From Dipteris shenzhenensis (taxonomy: Eukaryota; Polypodiophyta; Polypodiopsida; Gleicheniales), in assembly GCA_047967505.1 (NCBI GenBank), contig CM106540.1: a stretch of 64,000 nt of DNA, one strand, 5' to 3'. This document shows, one piece after another, positions 9,484 through 19,806 of this stretch; position 1 is the first letter of the stretch, and every line of letters starts with the position of its first letter. The notes under the pieces were generated by a model. It was not told the DNA's origin, ran no database searches, and worked only from the letters and a program-made list of their open reading frames with translations. A program made the position numbers and the translations under genes.

Positions 9484-10905
9484 AGAAAGTACTAGATTCT
9501 AGGGAGATTTGGCCGCACTAGGGAGATTTGGCCATGCGGCCAAATCTTATGGGCTTCTTTTAAAGCACTGGAAGGGGAGGTTTGGATGTGTGGCCAAATC
9601 ATATGGGCTTCTTTCAAAGCACCAAAGTTTGGGGAGATTTGGCCTTGTGGCCAGATCTTGTGGGCTTCTTTCAAAGCACTAGGGTCTGGAGAGATTTGGC
9701 TGTGCAACCAAATCTTGCTAGCTTCTTTCAAATCAGTCAAATCTTTCTAGCTTCTTTTAAATCACTTGGGTTTAGGGAGATTTGGCCATGCGGCCAAATC
9801 TTGCTAACTTCTTTCTAATCATGAGGGCCTATGGAGATTTGGCCGTGCGGCTAAATCTTTTCAAAGCACGAGGGTTTGGGGAGATTTGTGTGCAGTCAAA
9901 TCTTGGTAGCTTCTTTCTAATCACAAGGGTCTATGGAGATTTGGCCGTGCAGCCAAATCTTTTCAAAGCACCAGGTTTAGGGAGATTTGGTCGTGCGGCC
10001 AAATCTTGCTAGCTTCTTTCTGATCACGAGGGTCTATGGAGATTTGGCCGTGCGGCTAAATCTTTTCAAAGCACGAGGGTTTGGGGAGATTTGTGTGCAA
10101 TCAAATCTTGGTAGCTTCTTTCTAATCACAAGGCTCTATGGAGATTTGGCCGTGCAGCCAAATCTTTTCAAAGCACCAGGTTTAGGGAGATTTGGCTGTG
10201 TGGCCAAATCTTGCTAGCTTCTTTCTAATCACGAGGGTCTAAGGAGATTTGGCCATACTACCAAAGCTTTTCAAAGCACCAGGGTTTGGGGAGATTTGTG
10301 TGCAGTCAAATCATGCTAGCTTCTTTGTAATCATAAGGGTCTATGGAGATTTGGCCGTGCCGCCAAATCTTTTCAAAGCACTAGGTTTGGGGAGATTTGG
10401 CTACGATGCGAAATCTTTCTAGCTTTTTATAAATCACGAGGGTTTAGGAAAATTTGACTATGTGGCCAAATCTTGCTAGCTTCTTTCTAATCACAAGGGT
10501 CTAGGGAGATTTGGCCGTGCGGCCAAATCTTTTCAAAGCAACAGGATTTGGGGAGATTTGATTGTGATGCCAAATCTTTCTAGCTTATTTTAAATCACCT
10601 GGGTCTAAGGAGATTTGGCCATGCGGCCAAATCTTGCTAGCTTCTTCTAATCACGAGGGTCGAGGGAGATTTGGCCATGCGGTCAAATCTTGCTATCTTC
10701 TTTCTAATCATGAGTGTCGAGGAAGATTTGGTTGTGTGGCCAAATCTTTTCAAAGCAGCAAGGTTTAGGAAGATTTAGTTGTGATGCCAAATCTTTATAG
10801 CTTCTTTGAAATCACCATGATCTAGGGAGATTTGGCTGTACGGCCAAATGTTGTATGTTTTGAAAGAAGCCAGAAGATTTGGCCGCATGGCCAAATCTCC
10901 CCATT
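9484..10905. repeat. Palindrome array 1 (GATTTGGCCG half-site)
   Basis: Roughly two dozen near-copies of a palindrome: GATTTGGCCG, a 2-base centre TG, then its exact reverse complement. They are spaced 45-58 bp apart by conserved linkers of type TTGCTAGCTTCTTTCTAATC and TTTTCAAAGCACCAGG. Four palindromes form a higher-order unit of about 205 bp, repeated at about 9830-10034 and 10035-10238. The array lies just upstream of the leftward ParB-like gene. Reading frames through it repeat with the unit and are not genes. Confidence 0.85.
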
Positions 10906-11190
10906 TAAAATTTAAAATTCAAATCCTAAGATTCAAATTTCAAATCTGAAAATTTCAAAATCTTAGATTCAAAATTTAAAATTCAAAATTCAAAATTCAA
11001 AATTCAAAATCTTAGATACAGAATTCAAATTTCAAATTTGAAGATATGAAAGTCAAATCATATACTAAAGACCCTACTTTCAAATCACACTTCGAGATTC
11101 CTACTTTTACAAGACTCTTTCTTTCAAATCGTGGTGTTCCGAAATGGAGAAAGTGGAGAACATGCATGAATTAGGTACACTTTCGATTTC
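10906..11190. repeat. AT-rich simple repeat and spacer
   Basis: Repeated AATTCAAA and AAATTTCAAA steps at about 10900-11040, followed by AT-rich sequence. No gene seen. Confidence 0.6.
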
Positions 11191-11339
11191 TTTCATTTTC
11201 TTACTTGGATGATTGAGTAGCCATTGTTGTTTGTGAGCTTCTGCTCTTTGGATTTCAAGCAATCGTAGGAGCTGAGGGGATTTTGTCCAAAGGGGATTTC
11301 GTGAAGAGGGGGTTTCGTGAGATTAACTCGAAAAAGGAG

Positions 11340-11740
11340 AAGCTCCAGACTGTGGTAGTGCAGGCAGCCGAAACTAAGGACGAGGATGGTAGAGGAAACT
11401 GTGGTAGTGCAGGCAACCGAAACTGACGACGAGGATGGTAGAGGGAAAGAGCGCAACCGAAACTGAGGACGAGGACAGCAGAGGGAAAGAGCACAGCGGA
11501 GGAAGAAATGGCGAGGAGGGCGCCGAAACTGCAGCAGCGTAGGAGGCCTTAGAGCACAGCGGAGGAAGAGATGGGCGCCGAAACAGCAGCAGCGTAGGAG
11601 GCCTTAGAGCACAGCGATGGCGAGGAGGGCGCCGAAACTGCAACAGCGTAGGAGGCCTTAGGCGCAGGTGAGAGGACGGACAGAAGCGAAGGAGGAGGAT
11701 GAGGACGGCGGAGGAAGAGATGGAGGAAAAGACCTCTTTC
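11340..11740. repeat. GC-rich minisatellite in the divergent intergenic region
   Basis: Imperfect tandem units with gccgaaactg, gaggacgagga, cagcggaggaaga and cagcgtaggaggcctta, repeated three or more times each. It is much more GC-rich than its surroundings, and minus-strand frames here are Ser/Pro/Leu low complexity. Its position between the two divergent gene blocks makes it a candidate promoter or first-exon region; this is inference. Confidence 0.55.
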
Positions 11741-12295
11741 TAATCCAACTATTGTGTGTGGAATCTATGGAGAGTTGAATTGGTAATGGAATTTTAAAAC
11801 CTACATGGTTAAGTACACATTGCTAGGACAAAACTGGGATGGGGAGCCTCCCGGGACCTCTTATTTTAATATAGTTTTGAAGTTTTTTGCTTGCAATTAG
11901 CTAAGCAAGGGTGGAGGAGTGTTTTCCAAGAACTACCCCATCTAAGATGTTGTCCTAAAGCTCTCAAACCACCCTAGGCACACATTGGAGATCTAGGAAG
12001 GGAGAGAACAAGGTGAGCCTAGCACTTGATCCCCCTCCCCCATGAAGACGAATTCAATTCCTTCTCATAGGTTTACTTTTTATGCTTGGTTTAAAAGGTT
12101 TGTTTAGCTTTGCCTTTTAAAGTTTTGGTTTTTTTATAGTTTTAGATTTTCTAGTTTGCTTTTAAAGTAATAGTATGATTTTAAAGTGTAATAGCGTGAA
12201 TCATGAAAAGCATGTATGATTTTTTTGAAAGTAGGATCTCTACATTTGAATTTCCAAATTTGAAAAATCTGGATCTTCAATTTTTAAATTTAATG
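11741..12295. other. Spacer without recognisable gene
   Basis: AT-rich sequence with polypyrimidine-rich stretches (ttgatccccctccccc near 12025-12040). I see no coding or RNA feature. Confidence 0.5.
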
Positions 12296-13075
12296 TTTGA
12301 AGATTTGTCCATGTGGCCAAATCTTCCTAGTGATTTGAAAGAAGATTTGGCCATGTGGCCAAATCTTCCTAGTGATTTGAAAGAAGCTAGCAACATTTGG
12401 CAGCACGGCAAAATCTTCCCAAACCCTAATGCTTTGAAAGATTTGGCCACACGGCCAAATCTCCTAGAACCTGGTGATTTGAAAGAAGCATGCAAGAGGA
12501 GGTTGCACAGCCAAAACTCTCCATACCCTAGTGCTTTGAAAGAAGCCTACAAGATTTGCCCACACGACCAAATCTCCCCAAGTTTGAAAGAACGCCACAA
12601 CCAAATCTTCTCAGTGCTTTGAAAGAAGTCACCGAGGTCTCGAAGGATTTGGCCGTGCATTCAAATCTTGCTAGCTTCTTTGAAAGCACCAAGGTTTGAG
12701 CAGATTTGGCCATGTGGCCAAATCTTATTGCTTCTTTCAAAGCACTAGTGTCTTAGGAGATTTGGCCATGTGGCCAAATCTTGTTGGCTCCTTTCAAAGC
12801 ACCAGGGTCTAGGGAGATTTGACCATGTGGCCAAATCTTGTGGGCTTCTTTCAAAGCACCAAGGTCTAAGTAGATTTGGATGTGTGCATAAATCTTGATG
12901 GCTTCTTGAAAGCACCAGCATCTCGGGAGATTTGGTTGTGTGGACAAATCTTGCTATCTCCCTTTCAAAGCACCATGGTCTGTGAAGATTTGGCCATATA
13001 GCCAAATTTTGCTGCCTAAAATTCAAAGCACCAAGGTTTAGGAAGATTTGGTCTTGCAATGAAATCTTGTAAAGC
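12296..13075. repeat. Palindrome array 2, with an internal orientation switch
   Basis: About a dozen copies of the same GATTTGGCC palindrome as array 1. From 12296 to about 12615 the linker reads AGTGATTTGAAAGAAG; from about 12645 onward it reads as the reverse complement type CTTCTTTGAAAGCACC. The array therefore consists of two opposed half-arrays meeting near 12615-12645. It lies directly upstream of the rightward genes. Confidence 0.8.
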
Positions 13076-13129
13076 ATTTTCATCCTAAGTCACACCATCA
13101 GATATCAATATTGAACTCTAACAAATGCT

Positions 13130-13705
13130 ATGTACTATGCAGGTGCCACATTGAAAGTGGGGGTTAAAGTCAACTTGCTTGTCACTGGAAAGATTGTTGC
13201 CATTGGGACAATATTCTCTACATCACATGATGGCATGTGCCAAGGTGTGCCCTTGGGAGAAAACAATGTATCGGTGGCAATCGATATTTGTATGGATGAA
13301 AGTGCACTTCTTCCATTTCCTACAATGGATGCATTCTTAGTCTATGAGGCTTTGGGTAGTGTTGTTCGTTGGAAAGCACGATCAATGAGTTGTGTGGACA
13401 ATGTCAATGGAGCTATTGTACCAATGAATGATATAACATTAGATACCATTGACGTTGAACCTCTATGTGAATATGATGAGTTTTCCATTCGAGAATCATG
13501 GAAGGACAAGAAATGGGATGAGCAGAAAACCAAGAGCATTGCAGAGGGTGTTGTTTTGTATGTCTACCCATTTGAACCTATAAATTTTGAGATGCTTGGT
13601 GAAGGTAATCTAGGTGTGGGAATTGAAAAGTATCACAGTGATGTATCAAGCATTGATACCATCCACTTAATAAAATGGCCCATTGCACAAATACTCCACA
13701 AATAA
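13130..13705 (+). CDS. DUF8039-like protein, element-encoded
   Basis: 191 codons. An acceptor-like TATGCAG at 13135-13141 suggests that the exon really begins near 13142 and that the ATG at 13130 may not be the start. Residues about 15-90 (GKIVAIGTIFST, CQGVPLGENNVSVAIDIC, LLPFPTM, YEALGSVVRW) match a plant domain with the pattern GxVxxxGxxxx...hGVPLGxxxxxVxVDxx...LPxP...axGxxVxW. From memory this is now named DUF8039, found in many plant proteins beside CACTA transposase or Ulp1 protease genes. Its function is not known to me. The last 31 bases overlap the start of the next frame, which is in a different phase, so the two may be separate genes or exons of one gene. Confidence 0.55.
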   Translation: MYYAGATLKVGVKVNLLVTGKIVAIGTIFSTSHDGMCQGVPLGENNVSVAIDICMDESALLPFPTMDAFLVYEALGSVVRWKARSMSCVDNVNGAIVPMNDITLDTIDVEPLCEYDEFSIRESWKDKKWDEQKTKSIAEGVVLYVYPFEPINFEMLGEGNLGVGIEKYHSDVSSIDTIHLIKWPIAQILHK

Positions 13706-16293
13706 CCTTTTTAGATGGAACTTCATTAAGAATCGATGACACCATGAATTCTTCAAGTGGTTCTGGGAAAAAGCACATGGAAGATGAGGAACCAATGGAA
13801 AAATCCACAAAAAAGAGGCATTACTGCATGATAAAGAGAAAAGCTAAAAAACATGGCATGCCATTAGCATCATCTAGACTCACAAGGGATGCAGTCATAA
13901 AAGTATCTATGATTGATTGTTGTAAAAAAAATTGTTGTCAATTTGCCGATCGTCAAATGATCTCCAAATTACGCATAGAGTATTGGGGCCAAAGTTTGGA
14001 GGCTCGCACCAATTATGTATATGACACTCTTGGGGTTGCTTGTCAAAAAGATGACAATGGGCAGTTCAAATATGTCTTTTCATTAAATGGTATTCAAGTT
14101 TGTTGTAGAGCATGGTATGAAATGCATGGTATTCCAAAAACAACATTTTATCGATACAGGGAGCAATTTGAAATTGGTATACGAAGGTGCATACATGGTA
14201 ATAAAGGAATCGTGCGGAGAGGTTGGGACCACATAGAATTGGGTAGAGCCATAATCCAAGATTTTGTGGATAACAATTCTGAGCGTATGCCACACAAAAG
14301 TAGAACACTTCAGGATGGATCAAGGGAAACACAGTTGGTGATACCGGATGTATACAAGCAGGTTGATATTCTCTATGAAGTTGACATGCAATTAAAGCAT
14401 AGTTTGGGTTGTAAGGAGATGTCAACTTCCACATTCAACCGCATATGGAACTCTGAATTCAAGCATGTAACTTTGTCAAAAACAAGTGAATTCTCTAAGT
14501 GTGGTTTATGTAGTGCAATCAAGGCTCAGCTTGCAGCGACAAAATGCCAAAATGAACGTAATAAGTTGATGGAAGATAGAAGAAAGCACATGTTACAGCA
14601 AAAAAGTTGTAGAAATGTGTACTACACTTGGCGCAGATTTTTTGAAATGTATCCTCAGACATACTTGTGCATTATCCATGATAAGATGGACCAAAAGAAG
14701 ACAGCCTTACGCAATCGTTCAAAGGACATAGACAAATCGTTTCAGCTCCCAGTGGCTTTGACTGGCATGATAACACATGGACATGGTCAGGGACGTTATG
14801 GTCACTTTTCTTTATCCTTGTGGCCGTCGGATCCTAACTTCACAATTGGTTCATTGGCTTTGTGTTTGAGAAATCTTGAAAGATTTGATAACCATGCACT
14901 TGGAGATTTGGTACATGATGGGATGCCAAGGTCTGACAATGCTCTGCTAAACGCACTAACCTCAAGAGAAGCATTGGATTCTCACTATGTTTCTAATGGC
15001 AAGCAACAACTTCATCTTGGAGCAGTGGGTGGAACATTCAAAGACCTTGGACTTGGAAGTTCCCATCAAGAAAATCCTTATAAGAAACTACCCGAACACC
15101 TATTATTGCAGTTGGATAATTGTGGTTCTGAAAACAAGAATAGGTACTTGTTTGCATACCTATCATTACTTGTTGCTCGAGGGATTTTCAAGTCAATTCA
15201 ATCGGGATTCTTGATGGTTGGGCATACACATGAGGATATTGATGCAATGTTTAGCAGGTTTTCAGAGAGGTTAAGAACTAGCCAAACATTGACATTTGCA
15301 CATCTCATGGATACTTTTAGACAATGTGAGGAGTCTTCTCCAACGCCATTTTTGGTAACGGAAGTCCCTGATTTCAAGAGCTATGTTGATGGATGCCTGT
15401 GCGATGGGAAAGATTCTTTAGTGGGACACTCAAAGCCTCTCCAATTTTGGTTCTTTATGCGAAATGAAGTTCCTATCATGCAATATAAAGTGCATCCATG
15501 ATCATTAGATTGGCAACCAAGTGAAGGTGGCATTGAGTTGTGGAAGAGACATCCGGATGGTCATCCAATGCTACCAAGTGGAGAGCCACCTTATGTAACC
15601 ATGTTCAAGTATGTGAAGGATCACTTAGATGTGATAGTTGGTATCAAGGAGTATGTACGCTTTTGGGAAAAATGGGCACACTTGCAAGGTCTAGAAGCAT
15701 CTTTCACAAAGTTTTACAAGCCAGTAGTGAAGTACTGGAAGAGCATGATTGATGAGCTTGATAAACCAAACAATAGTGTAGAGGGCATGTACGAGAGATT
15801 TTGGCCAAAGACGCAACATATTGATTGTGTGCAAGTAGTTGATAATGAAAACGATGAGTTTCAAGGAATTGAAGAGTTGAATGATCATTACTGTGGACCT
15901 CAAAGGAAAAAGCCAAAACAATCATTTGATCCAATGGTTGATGTACAAAAAGGACACTTTCTTTTGGTCCGACCAGCAGAAAAAATTTACCCGATTTGGC
16001 TAGGCATTGCTCAAACTGATGTACAAAAGAATAATAAATCTAAAAACTTCAAGAAGGTTTTCATACAATATTGGGCACCTATATGCAAAAGACACAATGC
16101 ACAAATTGAGGAGTTATATGCAGATTGTTGGAACAAGGTTTGGATGTGCAATAAAGGTGATCCTCCACGTTGGGAATCTGTTGATGCTATTGTATGGTCA
16201 TGGGTTCCAAAATGTAACCTCTCAAAGAAGGTTTCCTCAAAGAGCAGCAACCTCCCCATCAAGGTGAAGATACCAACCATTGCACGCAAGTGA
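13675..16293 (+). pseudogene. DDE-transposase-like protein with one internal TGA
   Basis: One frame of about 872 codons, interrupted only by TGA at 15499-15501. The first ATG is at 13675; ATG 13744 is an alternative. An N-terminal Cys cluster DCCKKNCCQF (about residues 84-93) and then a helical segment precede the main domain. Spaced acidic motifs follow: CIIHDKMDQKKTA (about 340), LLLQLDNCGSENKNRY (about 475) and GFLMVGHTHEDIDAMFSRF (about 515). This D..DN..H-E-D-D layout matches uncharacterised eukaryotic transposase-like proteins (I believe of the DUF7869 type). The part after the TGA has a VQKGHFLLVRPAEKIYPIW segment, possibly a small chromatin-reader-like barrel. I infer that this is the element's transposase. 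Confidence 0.6.
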
Positions 16294-16872
16294 GCTTTAT
16301 CCAATTTTTCTCATAGAACAGATTCCGACTCTGATGCTGACTCCACAATGGAGTGAAGGTACTTGAAAAGCATGACTTTTTTTTCCTTGCACAACAATAA
16401 TTTAATTGAATACTGACAAATATTTGGAAGGTATGACATTGATCTTTTTTCTTTATCTTTTTTTTTGCAGACCATTGCTTTGTGGTTGCAAGTTCTATAC
16501 ACTCGACAAAATATCAAGGACTAGTGTTGCATTCTTACTTTTTCTCCAACTAAACTAAAATGGTGTTTTTGAACAACACCTTTTTTCGAGAAGAGGCAAA
16601 AAATGCTTCGTTAAACTCAAACAATTGTGAGTTTCATATACACGGCCAAATCCAAGGAGAAAGTCAATGGAGTGCACTCAATGCATTGTAATTGTAACCC
16701 CTCAAAAAATACCATGCATTGGTCGAAACCTCAACATTTGACATTTTATTTATGTTGATGCAAACCATGCACATTTGCAAGATTTGGATGGACTACCAAA
16801 TCTATGGGAAAAATCAATGAAAAACATTGACTGTTACATAATTACAACCCCTCAAAAGTTCCCAAATTATCA
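16294..16872. repeat. Right subterminal region
   Basis: No gene. A block with CCAAATC, TCAATG, and TTACAACCCCTCAAAA or TTGTAACCCCTCAAAA occurs twice, at about 16640-16712 and 16795-16860. The sequence tggtgtttttgaacaacacc at 16561-16580 contains the reverse complement of the TTCAAAAACACC seen near the left end. Confidence 0.5.
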
Positions 16873-16902
16873 GGATTTTCCCAAATTCTCTAATATGGTG
16901 TT
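16873..16902 (-). repeat. Right terminal inverted repeat
   Basis: Reverse complement begins AACACCATATTAGAG; 29 of 30 bases match the left end. TTTA follows at 16903-16906. Confidence 0.9.
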
Positions 16903-17065
16903 TTTAGAAGGCTCTAGAAATGGTCCACTAAAGAGGGAGAATAAGATCTTGCAAAAAATTTGGAGAAGAGGGGAAGAGGGAGCTTCAAAATGGAGGTGGT
17001 GGAGAAGATGATGAGGTGGCACTTTCAGGGTGGATTCTCTAGAACCTAGTGGCTCTAATACCAAA
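16903..17065 (-). repeat. Copia primer site and leader, right flank of insertion
   Basis: On the minus strand the LTR at 17066 is followed by the primer-binding site TGGTATTAGAGCC (17063 down to 17051), complementary to the 3' end of initiator tRNA-Met as in plant copia elements. The leader then runs to the transposon junction. It matches 20169-20330 on the other strand. Confidence 0.8.
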
Positions 17066-17427
17066 TGAAGAGATGGGTGGGATAGAAGAGATTCATGATG
17101 ACACAAAGGAAGAGCACAAGTGAAACCAAAATCATGTGTATTGAAATGAAGGGAGAACCTCCCTTATATAGAGTGGAGAGGAAGGCATCCTGGATCATAG
17201 GCACCTCCCCTACATTAGTAGCAATTTCAGCCACTACATCATAGGAGCTGCCTAAATCAAAGGAACCTCCCATGTGGGGGCCTTTGCATTACATCATCAC
17301 CTGTGTCATGGTGTGACACCTCATAGCACTAGGTGTGCTTCTACTACACACAGACACACACACATGTGACTCCCCTAGATGCACACATGCACCTTAGAGC
17401 AAGCCCTTGATCACATTTATCCCAACA
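17066..17427 (-). repeat. Ty1-copia LTR, 362 bp, minus strand
   Basis: Starts TGTTGGGATAAATGTG and ends ...CATCTCTTCA on the minus strand; the same length and family as 19807-20168. Upstream, on the minus strand, is the polypurine-like CTTGAGAGGGGGTA; downstream is a tRNA-Met primer site. It therefore has both 3'-LTR and 5'-LTR context. Confidence 0.85.
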
Positions 17428-17734
17428 TACCCCCTCTCAAGGGTTTGCCTCTTGCTATGTCAAGGATACATCTAGTCACATAGTTTCTCATGCCATCTCA
17501 TGGTGGTCAAGGATAAATCTATGGCTAGGATATCATGCTAGCAAAGGTGCCCAATGGTCAAGGTTTACAAAAATGGGATAGACCAAACACATATCACATG
17601 GTGACCAGAGGTGATTTACAAAAGACAAAGCACATAACACTCTTTTTTGAGTACTATTCTAGGCAGAGAACCTCAAAAATTGACCAAGTGATGATAAATA
17701 AGGTTCAAAAGATAGTGCTCAAAAGGAATAGTCT

Positions 17735-18578
17735 TTATCTTCTACCACAATTATATTCTTCATTTGTTGATGGAGTTCTCTCTTCAACCAGATTTGTCAT
17801 GCTTTTCTTCTTCTCATTGCAAAACTTTTCTGAATGATTGTTCTTGCCACAATAAGTGCAAGGATGGACTTTGTAGCAATCTTTTTCAAGATGATTGGTC
17901 TTTCCACAATGCTTGCCTGCCTTGTACTTGCTCTTTGATGGAAACCTTACTGCAAGTGCTTGTGTGTGCACGTCACCCATTCTTGAAGTGTTCTTTCTCT
18001 CTTTCTCTTGTAAAGCACTGATGATGCCCTCTAGTGTGGGTTAAGGAAGATTCTTTAAGGTAGTCACAACATAATCATAGTCTTGAGGCATACTCTTCAA
18101 GAGCATAGCCATAGCATCATCTTTAGTAATTGGAGAGTTGATTAATGCCAATTGTGTCATAAGACTTCTCAAAGTATTAACTCAGCTACAACATTGTCTC
18201 CATCCATCTTAAGTTCAAAGAACTAAATTTTCAAATGCAACTTAGAAGTATGAAAGCTAGCTCCAAATAACACATCTAACTTATGCCATGCCTCAAAAGG
18301 GGATTCCAAATCTGAAATATGATGCACATAATCATCTCCCAAACCTAATGCAATTATTGCATAAGATTTCTCTATGCGTTTAGCATCTGTAGGTGTAGTT
18401 AAAGAAAGTCACTTGGCTTCCCTTTACCTTTGGTTGTGGTGGATTCACCTTCTTGAGATGACTGATTCCCTGACTTGACCAAGTCCCACAAATTCTCTTT
18501 CATAAGCACAAATTTGATTTTCATTTGCCAAGTGTGAAAACCTTGGACATTGAACTTGTTTATCTTAAAGGTAGCCAT
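17735..18578 (-). pseudogene. Ty1-copia gag, degenerate
   Basis: On the minus strand the start near 18578 reads MATFKINKFNVQGFHTWQMK, the standard copia gag N-terminus, followed by KENLWDLVKSG. The 3' part (17980 to 17735) has two zinc-knuckle-like motifs, HCGKTNHLEKDC and TYCGKNNHSEKFC. Several stops and shifts lie between. No protease, integrase or reverse transcriptase follows: after about 280 bases comes the polypurine tract and the LTR at 17427. The element has therefore lost pol. Confidence 0.8.
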
Positions 18579-19806
18579 GAGAGGGTCTTACCTTTATCAA
18601 GCAATGTCTACTCTGTTACAAAATGACTAATCTTGCTGAACAAAGAAATCTCCCTCACCATATAAATGTAGATTGCTAGAGAGAAACTCAGAAAAGCCTA
18701 GTTGTTTAGCATAAGTATAACCAGTTGGCTTTTCCTTCACAAGTTTTGTTACCTTCCTATTGACATATCTAGGTGCTTGTTTCTCCTTCTTTGCTTCCAC
18801 ATATGAAGCATTGGAAGATGAAAAAGAGCTAGGAATTATTAGCCAATAATTTTATGTCAGTAAGTCATCTCCAAGCCTGCATTAAGCATCCAACAACCAA
18901 AAAATGCCCAAAGTTGTAGCAAAAAATAGAGTAATTTGGAGGGTTTGATTCAAGCTTTATGAAGCATAACTGAGAGGGATTTTAATGCACATTTTAAGAT
19001 CTTATACCACAAATTGTCCACCTAGGAGGATTGCCCAAAAAATGTGCAAAGTTGCTCATGAGAACAATGTCTTCTCCGATTGCTCTTTTGCTTATTTCTC
19101 CATGCTCCAGCAAGCATTTGAGCTCTGATTTCACCAAGAGCAAGGTCTTAGCATTGCCTAACTTGGAAGCTTCTCAAAAAAGGCACATCTAGATGTGGTC
19201 CAAAGCTGATTGGTAGATTGTTGTTGGTTGGTGGATTGCTTGAGAGAGCGATTCTTTTGCTAGTGTGCTTGTTAGAATCCTTGTCGCATATGTTGCTTTC
19301 AGCCAATTGATGTTTGTGTCTCTGAGAAAAATTTTTGGAATGTTTGTGTTTACAAATGCCAAAGCTTACTCCAATACTTGGATGAAATGATGGATGCTTG
19401 CCCTTGGTGATTTGTACATTGTGATTGCATGCATTTCATTGTGTGTGTTTCATTGTGAAAAGTTGCTCTTATTAGCTCGATATTATCTTGGTCATTCGTA
19501 GTGTGCAAAATCGGGGTTTGCATTTTCTTCTATAGCAACAAGAGGCCATGTCTGCCGAAGCATGATATTTGGTCGAAGTATCATACTCAATGAGCATAAA
19601 GATCACGGAGGATCAAACCAAGTGTGGAAAAACATGAGCAGAGAGGCACCAAGTAGGAAACACTCAATCTATAGCAATGTATATGAACAATACAAAGATA
19701 GACTTCTTATATAGAGAGAGCCTTTAAAAATAGTCAATGCTTGTGGGATCCTCTCCACATCTCTCCCAATGGATGTCCTTGCTCCACATCTTCACATCAT
19801 GTATTC
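18579..19806 (-). repeat. Copia leader and LTR-like upstream region
   Basis: No gene. A primer-site-like TGGTATAAGATC lies on the minus strand near 18997-19009, and a TATA-like CTATATAAGAAG on the minus strand near 19715. This is consistent with a second, different LTR upstream of the gag gene. The LTR ends were not resolved. Confidence 0.4.

Larger units (their letters stand above)
3059..16902. mobile_element. 13.84-kb multigene DNA transposon-like element
   Basis: Termini are 30-bp inverted repeats starting AACAC(T/C)ATATTAGAG, with one mismatch. They are flanked by TTTA on both sides (3055-3058 and 16903-16906). The outer sequences rejoin to match an uninterrupted relative at about 20310-20345. 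Inside are two divergent gene blocks. The leftward block has SET, HAD phosphatase-like and ParB-like/methylase-like genes; the rightward block has a DUF8039-like ORF and a DDE-like ORF. Two palindrome arrays and a GC-rich minisatellite lie between them. A 4-bp target duplication is compatible with Sola-type transposons, but I cannot assign a superfamily from the sequence alone. Each long frame has one or two disruptions, so this copy is likely non-autonomous now. Confidence 0.85.

Noticed and set aside
9492-10217. Repeating frames such as those with ALKEAHKIWP or RPNLASFF
   Set aside because: They follow the period of the palindrome array and occur in several frames. The motif is conserved as DNA palindrome, not as protein.
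9484-10905. CRISPR-like array
   Set aside because: Units are palindromes with conserved linkers, not constant repeats with unique spacers, and the context is a plant genome.
11193-11643. Ser/Pro/Leu-rich minus-strand frames
   Set aside because: Low complexity, explained by the GC-rich minisatellite; no start context or domain.
3059-16902. Reading the large element as a CACTA (En/Spm) transposon because of the DUF8039-like ORF
   Set aside because: Termini start AACAC, not CACTA in the usual form, and the duplication is 4 bp rather than 3 bp. The DDE-like frame does not match the CACTA transposases I know.
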